DNA of 64,000 nucleotides from Rhodothermia bacterium (GTDB lineage Bacteria > Bacteroidota > Rhodothermia > Rhodothermales > UBA2364). Below the pieces are notes generated by a model. That model saw only the letters and a program-made list of their open reading frames with translations. It was not told the DNA's origin and did not search any database. Numbering within the stretch: position 1 is the stretch's first letter; the number at the start of each line of letters is the position of its first letter. The stretch is taken from positions 24,719 through 88,718 of the forward strand of contig JAFLBZ010000016.1 of assembly GCA_017303715.1 (NCBI GenBank). The letters are read 5' to 3'. A program made the position numbers and the translations under genes. This document shows, in pieces, positions 1-9,182 of the stretch.

Positions 1-2579
1 ATGAGGTTGTAGTACTTGGAACACGCCGTGACGACCGTGTGGTGACCGACTCTCCCGTCCCGATTGATGTAATTACGCCACGTGAATTGCAATCAACCGG
101 AGCAACCGAGACCATGCAAGTCCTCCAAGCAATGGTTCCTTCCTACAATGCACCGCAATCCTCCATCACCGACGGTACGGACCACATTAAGGTGGCCACA
201 CTGCGCGGCTTGGCTCCCGACCAAATGTTGGTATTGGTTAATGGAAAACGCCAACATACAAGCGCACTCGTAAACGTGAATGGCTCGGTAGGTCGTGGTT
301 CTACGGGTATTGACATGAACTCAATTCCTGCCAGCATTATTGAACGTGTTGAGGTACTACGCGACGGTGCGGCGGCACAATACGGCTCAGATGCCATTGC
401 GGGTGTGATCAACCTTGTGCTGAAGCAGAAAAAAGGCTTGGATGTGCGGGTAAATGCAGGACAATACCTCTCCAACGAAGTGCGTGGTTATACCGAAAGC
501 GAAGGAAACCGCTTAGACATTAACGGAAACCTTGCAAAAGATGCCAGCGGAAATGTTTTGGATGCCGCCGGAACGTATAACTGGGACGGTGCAAACGAAA
601 CCGGAACCAAAAGAATTGGCGGTTCGTCACAAGAAACCGTTGCACGTAGTGACGGACAAGCGATAGACCTAAACCTCGGTTATGGTTTGGGACTCGGCGA
701 AAATGGCTCGCTCTATATTGCAGCCAATTTTGTGGACAAAGCACATGCAAGCCGCGCTGGATTAGACCCCCGCCGGAACTATTTTGGGATCAATGCGGAC
801 GGAACCCTGAACACCAGCCAAACCGCAGGAACGGACGATGCACGGGAAGCGACCTTTGATCGCAACAACTTCTGGTATGGTAATGGCGAACAAACCGGCT
901 TAAGCTTGTTCTTTAATGGCAACATGCCCGTAGGCTCTAACGGGGCAAACCTCTATGCGTTTGGGGGTTACAGCAACCGAGAAGGCTTGACGGGATGCTT
1001 TTTCCGGCCTGCGAGTGATAACCGTACCCTTCGTAATCTTTATCCAAACGGATTCCTACCAAAGATCAATGGCTTGGTGACAGACTACACCCTCACGGGT
1101 GGCTTTAAAGGCACCTTGGGGAATTGGAGCTATGACCTGAGTGAGAAATTTGGCTCCAATACCTTGCGCTTCAACATGAAAGACGTGGCAAACGTAACCT
1201 ATGGCGCTACGTCTCCTACCGAAATTGATTCCGGTGCTTTATCCTTTGCACAAGCAACAACCAATTTAGACCTCTATCGCCAAGTCAATGTTGGCACCGC
1301 CTCACCACTTTCCGTTGCATTGGGCGGCGAATTTCGCTGGGAGAACTACCAAATCCTCCAAGGTGAAGAAGTTTCGTACAAAGACGGCGGCCAAAAGGTC
1401 TTGGATGGCCCAAACAAAGGTGCTGCAGCGGCGGTAGGTTGCCAATGCTTCCCCGGATTTGCACCCAACAGCCTCTCCGATGCCAAGCGCAACAGTTTTG
1501 GCGCTTATGCCGATCTTGAGAACAACGTTACCGACAAAATCCTCCTCAGCCTTGCAGGACGTTTTGAGAACTATAGCGATTTTGGCTCGAACTTCTCCGG
1601 TAAATTCGCAACCAAGATTGACATTACCGAAAACCTCGGTCTTCGTGGCGCCGTCAGCACGGGATTCCGTGCACCCTCTTTGCAACAACAATACTTTACC
1701 ACCATTTCCACCAACTTTATCAATGGCGTTCCATTTGAAGTTGGAACCTTTACCGTAGATTCTCCTGTTGCAAAAGCCTTAGGAGCAACCGAACTCAAGC
1801 CAGAGACCTCTTTTAACTTGAGCGCAGGGATTACCTACAATGCAGGCAATTTTGCCATTACGGTTGACGCTTATCAGATAGACATCAAAGACCGGATTAC
1901 CTTTACCGAGAACTTTACCGGAACAACCGTTCAAAACTTCCTCGCCACCAAAAACATCAATGCAAACGGTGGGCGGTTCTTTACAAATGCCATTGACACC
2001 CGTACACAAGGCTTGGACGTAACCGCACGATATGCCACCCAAGCTGGCTCTGGTAAACTCCGTGTTTCCGCTGCATTAAACTTCAATCAGACGGAAATCA
2101 CCAATGCCGGAACAGACCCTAACAACCCCTTCTTGCGCTACATTCCGGCTACGGCTGGCCTAAAAGCCCTTGGATTTACGGCACTCATTGGTCGTCAGCG
2201 TCTAAATGACTTTGAAGACGCCCAGCCTTCCAACAAACAAACCCTGACCTTGCAGTACGACGTAAACAACCTTGGCTTTACGCTCCGCGCCATCCGTTAC
2301 GGCGAAGTGACCTCCCTCGCTGCCGATGCACCGGACAAAACCACCGGATTTAACCCACGTGACCAAGTATTCTCGGCCAAAACCTTGTTTGATGCCGAGG
2401 TGAACTACAAATTCCGTCGCGGTGCCCAACTCTCCGTAGGTTCAAACAACCTCTTGGATGTCTATCCAGATAAAGTTTGGAAGGTGGACAGCAACAGCGG
2501 GATTTTGCCCTATAGCGCCTTCTCGCCATTTGGCTTCATGGGTCGTTATGTCTATACCCGCCTGAGCTACTCCCTCTAA
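1..2579 (+). CDS. TonB-dependent outer-membrane receptor (5' end outside window)
   Basis: This is the 3' part of a TonB-dependent receptor that imports a ligand across the outer membrane. The reading frame is open from the first bases and encodes EVVVLGTRRDDR before the first possible GTG at 39, so the true start, the signal peptide and any carboxypeptidase-like domain lie upstream of the window. A plug domain is clear: VLVNGKRQHTSALVN, then ERVEVLRDGAAAQYGSDA and IAGVINLVLK. The remaining roughly 700 residues have the alternating pattern of a 22-strand barrel and end in an aromatic-rich strand (YVYTRLSYSL). The substrate cannot be told from sequence. A rho-independent terminator follows directly, so it ends its transcription unit. 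Confidence 0.93.
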   Translation, partial: EVVVLGTRRDDRVVTDSPVPIDVITPRELQSTGATETMQVLQAMVPSYNAPQSSITDGTDHIKVATLRGLAPDQMLVLVNGKRQHTSALVNVNGSVGRGSTGIDMNSIPASIIERVEVLRDGAAAQYGSDAIAGVINLVLKQKKGLDVRVNAGQYLSNEVRGYTESEGNRLDINGNLAKDASGNVLDAAGTYNWDGANETGTKRIGGSSQETVARSDGQAIDLNLGYGLGLGENGSLYIAANFVDKAHASRAGLDPRRNYFGINADGTLNTSQTAGTDDAREATFDRNNFWYGNGEQTGLSLFFNGNMPVGSNGANLYAFGGYSNREGLTGCFFRPASDNRTLRNLYPNGFLPKINGLVTDYTLTGGFKGTLGNWSYDLSEKFGSNTLRFNMKDVANVTYGATSPTEIDSGALSFAQATTNLDLYRQVNVGTASPLSVALGGEFRWENYQILQGEEVSYKDGGQKVLDGPNKGAAAAVGCQCFPGFAPNSLSDAKRNSFGAYADLENNVTDKILLSLAGRFENYSDFGSNFSGKFATKIDITENLGLRGAVSTGFRAPSLQQQYFTTISTNFINGVPFEVGTFTVDSPVAKALGATELKPETSFNLSAGITYNAGNFAITVDAYQIDIKDRITFTENFTGTTVQNFLATKNINANGGRFFTNAIDTRTQGLDVTARYATQAGSGKLRVSAALNFNQTEITNAGTDPNNPFLRYIPATAGLKALGFTALIGRQRLNDFEDAQPSNKQTLTLQYDVNNLGFTLRAIRYGEVTSLAADAPDKTTGFNPRDQVFSAKTLFDAEVNYKFRRGAQLSVGSNNLLDVYPDKVWKVDSNSGILPYSAFSPFGFMGRYVYTRLSYSL

Positions 2580-2594
2580 GCGGTAATGTGCTTG

Positions 2595-2632
2595 TAAAAA
2601 AGGGGTTTAGCGGCAGTTAAGCCCCTTTTTTT
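2595..2632 (+). terminator. Rho-independent terminator after the TonB receptor
   Basis: GGGGTTTA pairs with TAAGCCCC (one G-T pair) around an eight-base loop and is followed by a run of seven T. An A-run precedes the stem, so the hairpin could also act in the other direction. Confidence 0.85.
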
Positions 2633-2696
2633 GTATTTTGTAATTTTTGATTTTCATTGTAGATTTAATTTTCTTTTACCTCAAATTTCTTCTTTC

Positions 2697-4493
2697 ATGA
2701 AACGCACGTACCGCCTTTTTGTCCTCCCGTTGTTTATTGGCTTGTTGTTGATCTCCGGTCTTACCCCAATTAAGCATCAACCACTAACGCCTTATGCCGT
2801 ACCCGATCCGGTTCGTGGGGAAAAAGGCATGGTGGTATCCGCACATCCAGAGGCAACAAAAGCCGGACTCGATATACTGCAAAAAGGTGGAAATGCCGTA
2901 GATGCAGCGGTGGCAACCGGATTTGCCCTAGCAGTGGTTTATCCCGTTGCCGGAAACATTGGCGGCGGCGGCTTTATGGTCATCCGAGACAAAAATGGAA
3001 AATCCACCTCTTTCGATTACCGCGAAAAAGCGCCGGAAGCCGCCACCCGCGACATGTTTTTGGATGAAAAAGGGAATTTTGTCGCGACCCGCAGCACCAA
3101 AGGCTATTTGGCAAATGGCGTCCCCGGTGCTGTAGCGGGCATGTTACAAGCCCATGCCAAACAAGGTAAACTCCCGCTTTCGGCGGTCTTGGCTCCCGCA
3201 ATCCGCTTGGCTTCTATGGGTTGGCGCCTCACCGAGCAAGATGCCGATATGTTCAACCACTTTTATAAGGACTTTGCTGAGTTCAAATCCACGGCCAAGT
3301 ATTTCACAAAAGGCAGCCCTGAAAAACCATATTCAGCGGGCGAATTGTTCACCCAAAAAGACTTGGCGCTAACACTCCGACGCATACAGATCAAAGGCCA
3401 TGATGGGTTTTATAAAGGTCCCACTGCCGATCTTCTTGTGGCCGAAATGAAACGCGGCGGCGGACTAATTACCCACAAAGACCTTGCATCCTATCAAGCC
3501 CAAGAACGTGAGGTAGTTACAGGTACATATCGCGGATACAAAATCATCTCGATGGCCCCGCCATCATCGGGCGGCATTGCCCTTATGCAACTCCTAAATG
3601 CCGTAGAGCCTTATGATATCAAAGAAATGGGCTTCCGTTCTAGTGAACTGATCCACTTAGAAGCAGAAGCCATGCGGCGTGTTTATGCAGATCGGGCAGA
3701 ATGGCTCGGAGACCCCGACTTTTTCAACGTCCCACAAAAAGGCTTAATCGCAAAACGCTACATGCAAGAACGGATGAAAACCTTCGATCCACAAAAGGCA
3801 ACACCAAGCGCACAAGTAAAATACGGGAACCCCGCCATGGGAGAATCTACCGAGACCACCCATTATTCGGTTGTGGACAAAGACGGGAATGCAGTAGCGG
3901 TTACCACTACCATCAACGGTGCTTTCGGGAATTTTGTCGTGGTTGATGGTGCAGGTTTTTTCCTAAACAACGAGATGGACGACTTTTCGGCCAAACCGGG
4001 CACACCGAATATGTTTGGCGTAATTGGCGGCGAGGCCAATGCTATACAGCCACATAAACGTATGTTGTCTTCAATGACCCCCACGATCGTCGCAGACCCC
4101 GAAGGCCGCTTGTTCATGGTTGCCGGTTCTCCGGGCGGCTCCACCATCATCACTACCGTTTATCAGGTGATTACCAACGTAATAGATCATGGCATGAACA
4201 TTGCCGAGGCCGTTTCGGTGCCGCGTATTCATCACCAATGGCTACCAGAAGTCTTGTTCCACGAAAAGTGGGCATTCCCCATAGATGTCTCAAAAAACTT
4301 AGAAAGCAAAGGCTGGAAACTCTCCCAACGTGCCGGAACCAGTGGGATGGCGGATTGCATTTTGATCACCCACGAAACCATCTCCACAAAAACAGACCCC
4401 AGTGGTATTAATACGAACCAAGCGAAAACACAAAAACGGGTATATTGGGGCGGTGCCGATCCACGCGGACAAAGTTTGGCCTTGGGCTACTAA
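2697..4493 (+). CDS. ggt: Gamma-glutamyltransferase (gamma-glutamyltranspeptidase)
   Basis: This exported Ntn-hydrolase cleaves the gamma-glutamyl bond of glutathione and related peptides. I chose the ATG at 2697 because it gives 598 residues with a normal signal peptide (MKRTYRLFVLPLFIGLLLIS); the longer open frame from 2631 adds residues that fit no family. The autoprocessing site is visible as ETTHYSVVD, with the catalytic threonine at about residue 388, close to its position in the E. coli enzyme. The gamma-glutamyl-binding glycine loop GSPGGSTI follows at about residue 480. Early motifs AVDAAVATGFAL and GNIGGGGFMV also match the family. It stands alone between two terminators. Confidence 0.95.
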   Translation: MKRTYRLFVLPLFIGLLLISGLTPIKHQPLTPYAVPDPVRGEKGMVVSAHPEATKAGLDILQKGGNAVDAAVATGFALAVVYPVAGNIGGGGFMVIRDKNGKSTSFDYREKAPEAATRDMFLDEKGNFVATRSTKGYLANGVPGAVAGMLQAHAKQGKLPLSAVLAPAIRLASMGWRLTEQDADMFNHFYKDFAEFKSTAKYFTKGSPEKPYSAGELFTQKDLALTLRRIQIKGHDGFYKGPTADLLVAEMKRGGGLITHKDLASYQAQEREVVTGTYRGYKIISMAPPSSGGIALMQLLNAVEPYDIKEMGFRSSELIHLEAEAMRRVYADRAEWLGDPDFFNVPQKGLIAKRYMQERMKTFDPQKATPSAQVKYGNPAMGESTETTHYSVVDKDGNAVAVTTTINGAFGNFVVVDGAGFFLNNEMDDFSAKPGTPNMFGVIGGEANAIQPHKRMLSSMTPTIVADPEGRLFMVAGSPGGSTIITTVYQVITNVIDHGMNIAEAVSVPRIHHQWLPEVLFHEKWAFPIDVSKNLESKGWKLSQRAGTSGMADCILITHETISTKTDPSGINTNQAKTQKRVYWGGADPRGQSLALGY

Positions 4494-4507
4494 GCCCCAA
4501 TCAGCGC

Positions 4508-4556
4508 AATGGAGGTTTTGTTTAGCGCTTTTTCGTGCAGTAGAACCTCCATTTTT
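4508..4556 (+). terminator. Probable terminator after ggt
   Basis: AATGGAGGTT pairs perfectly with AACCTCCATT (10 bp, long loop) and runs into five T. It starts 15 bases after the ggt stop codon. Confidence 0.65.
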
Positions 4557-4888
4557 CGTACTTACAAGCCCCGACATCCTCGAATGGTACACACGGGCAG
4601 CCCGCGGAAAAATCGGCAAGCGTAAGGATGACTTCCGTTATACCCTGCCGGCTTACACCCATATCTTTTTAGGACGTCACCCCGATGGGCTGGCTATATG
4701 ATCGTTAAAACGTGCTGTTTCTGTTATGATGCCGCGCCCACGATGGGGCTATACTGCTCGCTGGAGACAACTTTCTAGGATGCCAAGGTTGTGGAGAAAT
4801 TTACGAAATTGCGCAACTTAAAGTGTTTTCGGAGAGAACAGGTCTGTTATTGAAAGTTCCCCCGAATGGTAAAATGTGCAATAAGAGT
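4557..4888. other. Intergenic stretch without a recognisable gene
   Basis: About 330 bases between the ggt terminator and the 3' end of the ankyrin gene. It holds short GC-rich complementary pieces (for example CCCACGATGGGG near 4739), which recall the hairpins of the repeat islands elsewhere in the window, but I cannot align them convincingly. An open frame running out of ggt to 4701 matches nothing I recognise. Confidence 0.4.
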
Positions 4889-5875
4889 TTATGGCTTGGG
4901 TATGGTTTGTTGAATAGGGTCTATAGTGGCTTTGTTCTGAGAAAGGAGCATTTCAGCAGTTTGGCCATAATGGTCAGTTTGTTGGGGTTTAGCCCCGGCC
5001 TTCAAGAGTTTTTCCATCATGGCTTTGTTTTGCTGAATAGCGGCAAGGTGCAGTGCTGTTCCGCCTTGCCAGCCCTCGGTATTGTTGCGGTTGGGGTCTG
5101 CACCCGCAGCTAAGAGTATGTCCACCACTTGGGACTTGTTCACCCGAACAGCGGCCATGAGGGCGGTATAACCGGTTGCATTTACGGCATTGGGATTGGC
5201 TCCTTCTTTTAAGAGGCGCTGCACCAATGCAACATTACCTTGATATGCAGCAGAAACAAGAGGCGGCGTGCTTTTTCCATGCCCTACATTCGGATTAGCT
5301 CCGGCATCCAGCAGTAAATTGGTGGTGGCCACATGACTACGTTGCAGGGCAAATTGTAGGGCCGTGTTGCCCGTAACATCTGTAGCTTCCAAGAAAGGTT
5401 TATCCTTTAAAAGTTGCTCCACAACATAAGCATTTCCCGACTTTGCGCCCATCATCAGCGGAGTCCGTCCCCAAGGATCCTTGACGTCCACAAAAGGGTT
5501 ATACGCCAACATGCGCGACACAATTCGGGTACGCCCATAGGCCGCTGCTTGTACCAACGGAATAAAACCATCGGAAAAGACTTGGTCTGGCTTAGCACCA
5601 TGTAGCATCAAAAGGTTAGTCGGTTGGAAGAAGTTCTTCTGGATGCCCATTCGCCATGCTGCGCCATCTGCAACATCCGGCTTCATACCCGCTTCTAAGA
5701 ACCACTGAATTTCCTCCATGCGGTAAGCTGCAAAGGTTTCCAGAAACGCTTCTTCGGTAAAGGGAATTTTTTTGGCCTCCAAATTTGCCCGAGCACGCTC
5801 TGGAGAGGGTTTCTCAGCACACGCTGAAAATAAAAAGCCGATCAAAAAAATTAAGGGGAAGGTTCGCAGATACAT
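4889..5875 (-). CDS. Ankyrin-repeat lipoprotein
   Basis: A 328-residue exported protein built almost wholly of ankyrin repeats, which are protein-binding scaffolds. The ATG at 5875 is preferred over the GTG one codon upstream. The N-terminus (MYLRTFPLIFLIGFLFSAC) is a lipoprotein signal with the cysteine at about residue 19, so it is probably anchored in the envelope; the lipobox FSAC is not a strong one. At least six repeats follow from about residue 95, with the signatures TPLMMGAKSGN, TALQFALQRSH, PPLVSAAYQGN, TALMAAVRVNK and TALHLAAIQQN, and GANPN or GADPN loops. It is convergent with ggt and has no operon partner. The binding partner is unknown. Confidence 0.88.
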   Translation of the reverse strand: MYLRTFPLIFLIGFLFSACAEKPSPERARANLEAKKIPFTEEAFLETFAAYRMEEIQWFLEAGMKPDVADGAAWRMGIQKNFFQPTNLLMLHGAKPDQVFSDGFIPLVQAAAYGRTRIVSRMLAYNPFVDVKDPWGRTPLMMGAKSGNAYVVEQLLKDKPFLEATDVTGNTALQFALQRSHVATTNLLLDAGANPNVGHGKSTPPLVSAAYQGNVALVQRLLKEGANPNAVNATGYTALMAAVRVNKSQVVDILLAAGADPNRNNTEGWQGGTALHLAAIQQNKAMMEKLLKAGAKPQQTDHYGQTAEMLLSQNKATIDPIQQTIPKP

Positions 5876-6114
5876 CACGTAGGCCGTTTTTGATAACTCA
5901 CAAAGTGATAAAATACAGGTTTATTCCCTTCATCAAAGGTGGATTCGTGTAGAAGACGTTGGTTCTTCGAAAAACAACCAGTAACTTCAGGAATAATTAC
6001 ACTTGATAAACACAAAAATACGTTTTGGCATCTTAGAACTTTGGGTAGCCCAAATCTATAAAGCCGTTTTTTAATGGATCTATCTCAATTCAATTAGCAT
6101 CTATTGGTAAGGCC

Positions 6115-7083
6115 GTGTCTTTTAAGTCTCTGATAAAACCTATACTCACCCTCTGTTGTTTGTTTTCCTTAATCTGGTTTATCCACTGGGATCAGATTGT
6201 GAACACCATATATCAAGCCGATTGGCGGTTTGCTGGTGCGGCTTTGGCCCTATTGGGTCTAAACATCTATTTGCAAGCCACCATTTGGCAAAGGTTGGTT
6301 TGCCGGCTTTATCCAGACGAGCGTTTTACACATTCTTTAGGGGCGATTTTGGTTGGGCAATCTCTTGGTTTATTTACACCAGCTCGTTTAGGCGATTTTA
6401 TTGGTCGTGCTTATTATTTGGAACACAGCAACAAATGGGAATTGGCGGCACTCACGGGCGTTCAGCAAATTATTGCCTTGGCGTGTTATATTGGCTTTGG
6501 AATCCCTGCTTTGCTCTATTTTTTGCTCCTTCAATTTAAGCTATCCACCTACCTTTGGTATTTGTTGTTGGTGATGGGTGTTGGGGCTTTGCTGCTTTTG
6601 GTCACGATTCTGTTGCATCCACGTGCGGTTTATCGCTTTATTGTTGGCCGCTTCCCGTATCCGCATGTGCTAAAAACGTTTGGTTTTTTGCGCCACCTCT
6701 CGTTGCAAGATGTGTATAAATTATTTGGGCTTACAACGGTTCGGTATGCTGTTTTTTCTTTGCAGTGCCTTCTAATTTTATATGGATTCGGGGCACAAAT
6801 TGATTGGAAAGATGCCCTTATTGCCATTGTTTTGTTCTTTTATGCAAATAGCGTTATTCCTTCGCCTGCATTGGCGGGGTTGGGGATTAGAGAAGGCTCG
6901 GCTGTATTCTTTTTGGGCTTCTTTGGGGTTCCGGCAGCTATTGCCTTTAGTACCTCACTTTTGTTATATGTTGTGAATATCCTGACCCCAGCAGCAATGG
7001 GCTTGCCACTGATTTTCCGGCTTAAACTGAATGGCCAAATGCAGACAAAGGCCAATCTTGAAAAAGTTACCACATCTTCATGA
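6115..7083 (+). CDS. Flippase-like integral membrane protein (LPG synthase TM-region family)
   Basis: A polytopic membrane protein of 322 residues with about eight hydrophobic segments. It resembles the transmembrane (flippase) part of lysylphosphatidylglycerol synthases, the UPF0104/PF03706 family. Family features visible are GQSLGLFTPARLGDFIGRAYYL near residue 80, where a PGRxGE-like loop is usual, and GLGIREGSAVFFLGFFGV near residue 260. The start is a GTG; no in-frame ATG lies upstream before poor-quality sequence. The stop overlaps the start of the next gene (ATGA), so it is translationally coupled to a GT2 glycosyltransferase. This suggests handling of a lipid or lipid-linked sugar; the substrate is unknown. 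Confidence 0.82.
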   Translation: MSFKSLIKPILTLCCLFSLIWFIHWDQIVNTIYQADWRFAGAALALLGLNIYLQATIWQRLVCRLYPDERFTHSLGAILVGQSLGLFTPARLGDFIGRAYYLEHSNKWELAALTGVQQIIALACYIGFGIPALLYFLLLQFKLSTYLWYLLLVMGVGALLLLVTILLHPRAVYRFIVGRFPYPHVLKTFGFLRHLSLQDVYKLFGLTTVRYAVFSLQCLLILYGFGAQIDWKDALIAIVLFFYANSVIPSPALAGLGIREGSAVFFLGFFGVPAAIAFSTSLLLYVVNILTPAAMGLPLIFRLKLNGQMQTKANLEKVTTSS

Positions 7084-8225
7084 CCTTGTTTTTAATTTTG
7101 TTCTGTCTGTTTACTGTTTTTTATATTGTTTTAATGCTGCTCTTCGCGTATGGATTTCGGAAGGCCATTAAAACGTATGTCCCTCACCAAATGTCGGAGG
7201 CAAACAGACCCTTTGTATCGGTGGTCATTGCAGCAAGGAACGAAGCAGAAAATATACTGCTCTGTTTGCACCGCATTTTCGCAAACCACTATCCCGCCGA
7301 TCGTTTTGAGGTTATCGTTGTCAACGACGACTCAAGCGATGCAACAGCCGGAATAGTGGAAGGATTGCGGTTGGAGTATCCCAACCTACACCTATTGCAT
7401 ATGCCAGAGAATGTAGTACGAACAAGGGCACATAAAAAAAAGGCTTTAGAGAAAGGGGTACTCCATGCCAAAGGCGATCTTATTCTTACAACTGATGCAG
7501 ATTGTGCCGTGCCTCTACATTGGATCGAGACCATGGCAGCCACTTTTGACGAACATACCGCCTTTGTTTCTGGCCCAGTCGCTTTTAGACGTAAGTATAA
7601 TTTTTTTCAGGACATGCAGGCATTAGAATTCCTTGGATTGGTGGCCGTTGGCGGGGGAGCAATTGGGTTGAACCGCCCAAATTTGGCCAATGGTGCGAAT
7701 GTAGCCTACCGTAAAAGCGTGTTTTTAGCGATCAAAGGCTTCGACGGAATTGACCATCTTACCTCAGGCGATGACGAGATGTTGATGCAGAAAATTGCAG
7801 CTACTGGCCATTGGCGAGTTCGCTTTTGCCCATCCCATAAAGCGTTGGTTCGGACGGATCCCGTTCCCAGCCTTGGCGCACTAATTCAGCAGCGCAAGCG
7901 TTGGGCCTCAAAAGGAGCTTTATACCCAAATAAAGGCTATGTCGCCGTTATTGTGTCGGTCTATATGTTTTTTGCGTTTTTTCTGATGGCTTTGCTCTCC
8001 CTGCTATGGCGTCCAGATGCTTTAGCCACACTTTGTCTCGCGTTATTGGGTAAAATCTTGGCAGAAGGCGCTTTGCTTGGACAAGCAACATGGCAGTGGC
8101 GTCAGCGGCGGCTTTTGGTGTATTTCTTGCCTGAACAACTGATCCATATCCCGTATGTGGTTTTGATTGGCTTAGTATCCCAATTTGGTGGGTATCAATG
8201 GAAAGGACGGCGTATTGATCGGTAA
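7080..8225 (+). CDS. Family 2 glycosyltransferase, membrane-anchored
   Basis: A 381-residue processive-type glycosyltransferase that would transfer a sugar from a nucleotide donor on the inner face of the cytoplasmic membrane. One N-terminal hydrophobic segment is followed by a GT-A domain: VVIAARNEAENI near residue 45, VVNDDSSDATAG near 80, the DAD metal-binding site in TTDADC near 140, SGDDEM near 230 and the QQRKRW motif near 275. Two or three membrane segments close the protein. Its start overlaps the flippase-like gene by four bases. With the nearby deacetylase this points to envelope polysaccharide or glycolipid synthesis. Confidence 0.9.
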   Translation: MTLFLILFCLFTVFYIVLMLLFAYGFRKAIKTYVPHQMSEANRPFVSVVIAARNEAENILLCLHRIFANHYPADRFEVIVVNDDSSDATAGIVEGLRLEYPNLHLLHMPENVVRTRAHKKKALEKGVLHAKGDLILTTDADCAVPLHWIETMAATFDEHTAFVSGPVAFRRKYNFFQDMQALEFLGLVAVGGGAIGLNRPNLANGANVAYRKSVFLAIKGFDGIDHLTSGDDEMLMQKIAATGHWRVRFCPSHKALVRTDPVPSLGALIQQRKRWASKGALYPNKGYVAVIVSVYMFFAFFLMALLSLLWRPDALATLCLALLGKILAEGALLGQATWQWRQRRLLVYFLPEQLIHIPYVVLIGLVSQFGGYQWKGRRIDR

Positions 8226-8450
8226 AACTTTTGTTCTGAAGCGTATCACGTACCCAAAAACACCATGTAGGTACGGCCTTGCCCCAAGGCTTTTCCCTGT
8301 GTCAAAATGGAATGGATTCTGTATTGTTTAGGATTCTTGCGAATGAGACCAACAGCCTATGGCTGTGTCTTTAGAAAGCATAATTTTATTCAGCATGAAA
8401 AAGAAAGGCTAAGCGCTTAACCCGCTCTTGATTTTTGTATGTTAGTGTGA
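8226..8450 (+). other. Intergenic region with an AAGCGCTT palindrome
   Basis: No gene seen. It contains TAAGCGCTTA at 8410-8419, about 30 bases before the deacetylase start. This agrees with the core of the amylase operator-like site at 17082 but lacks its outer positions, so it is only a weak regulatory candidate. Confidence 0.3.
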
Positions 8451-9143
8451 ATGTCTTTGCTTTCTAAGCAGTTGTACATTCTCCATTTTGTCGGTATTCC
8501 TTTAATGTTTAATATATTCGCTACACAAACCGTTCGTTTTTTACCCCGATTCTATCCAGATATTTTGTGGCATGTTTCTACGAAAGAAAAAGTCCTCTAT
8601 ATCACCATAGATGATGGGCCAACGGCTTCATGCACGGGTGTTTTGGCAGAAATCTTGGAAAAATTTAACGCCAAGGCGACTTTTTTCTTGATTGGCCAAA
8701 ATATTGAATCGGAACCCAGCCTTGTTCGTGAACTTATGCACGCTGGTCATACCTTAGGCCAGCATTCCTACTCCCACCCGAATGCTTGGCAACTGCCCAG
8801 CATACAAATGGTGGAGGAAATGATTCGGGCTACAAAGTCTTTAGAAGAGGTTACTGGCGAGCGGGTAAAGTGGATGCGTCCGCCTTATGGCCGTTTTACA
8901 CCTACTATGCGCCAATGGTGTGTCGAAAATCAACAAAAATTGGTTATGTGGGATATCTTGCCAGCAGATTATATGCCCTCTGTTTCGGAGGAAGACATTA
9001 GCCAACACGTTTGCCGCTACGCCCGAAAAGGCTCGGTGGTACTGCTACACGATAATCCCAAAGTTTTTCATAAAACACCGGAAGCCCTCCGTGCCATCCT
9101 TTCAAAACTTAAGGACGAGGGGTGGCGTTTCTCGGCATTATAA
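8451..9143 (+). CDS. Polysaccharide deacetylase (NodB homology, CE4)
   Basis: A 230-residue metal-dependent deacetylase acting on N- or O-acetyl groups of a polysaccharide or peptidoglycan. All five CE4 motifs are present: TIDDGP with catalytic base D54 and metal ligand D55; HSYSH with the metal-binding histidines at about 105 and 109; RPPYGRF near 143; WDILPADY near 165; and LLHDN near 200. The first 30 residues are hydrophobic and may form a membrane anchor; a second ATG 18 codons in is possible. It follows the flippase-like/GT2 pair by 225 bases and probably belongs to the same envelope polysaccharide function. Confidence 0.93.
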   Translation: MSLLSKQLYILHFVGIPLMFNIFATQTVRFLPRFYPDILWHVSTKEKVLYITIDDGPTASCTGVLAEILEKFNAKATFFLIGQNIESEPSLVRELMHAGHTLGQHSYSHPNAWQLPSIQMVEEMIRATKSLEEVTGERVKWMRPPYGRFTPTMRQWCVENQQKLVMWDILPADYMPSVSEEDISQHVCRYARKGSVVLLHDNPKVFHKTPEALRAILSKLKDEGWRFSAL

Positions 9144-9182
9144 ACCGTTTGTATCCTTATCCAGACGTTAACCCGATCAAAA

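Noticed and set aside
4402..4701. Open frame overlapping the 3' end of ggt
   Set aside because: It starts inside ggt in another frame, crosses the ggt terminator hairpin and matches no family.
8411..8418. Second amylase-type operator before the deacetylase gene
   Set aside because: Only the AAGCGCTT core and one flanking pair match; the same octamer also occurs inside coding sequence at 10027 and 57949, so chance is a sufficient explanation.
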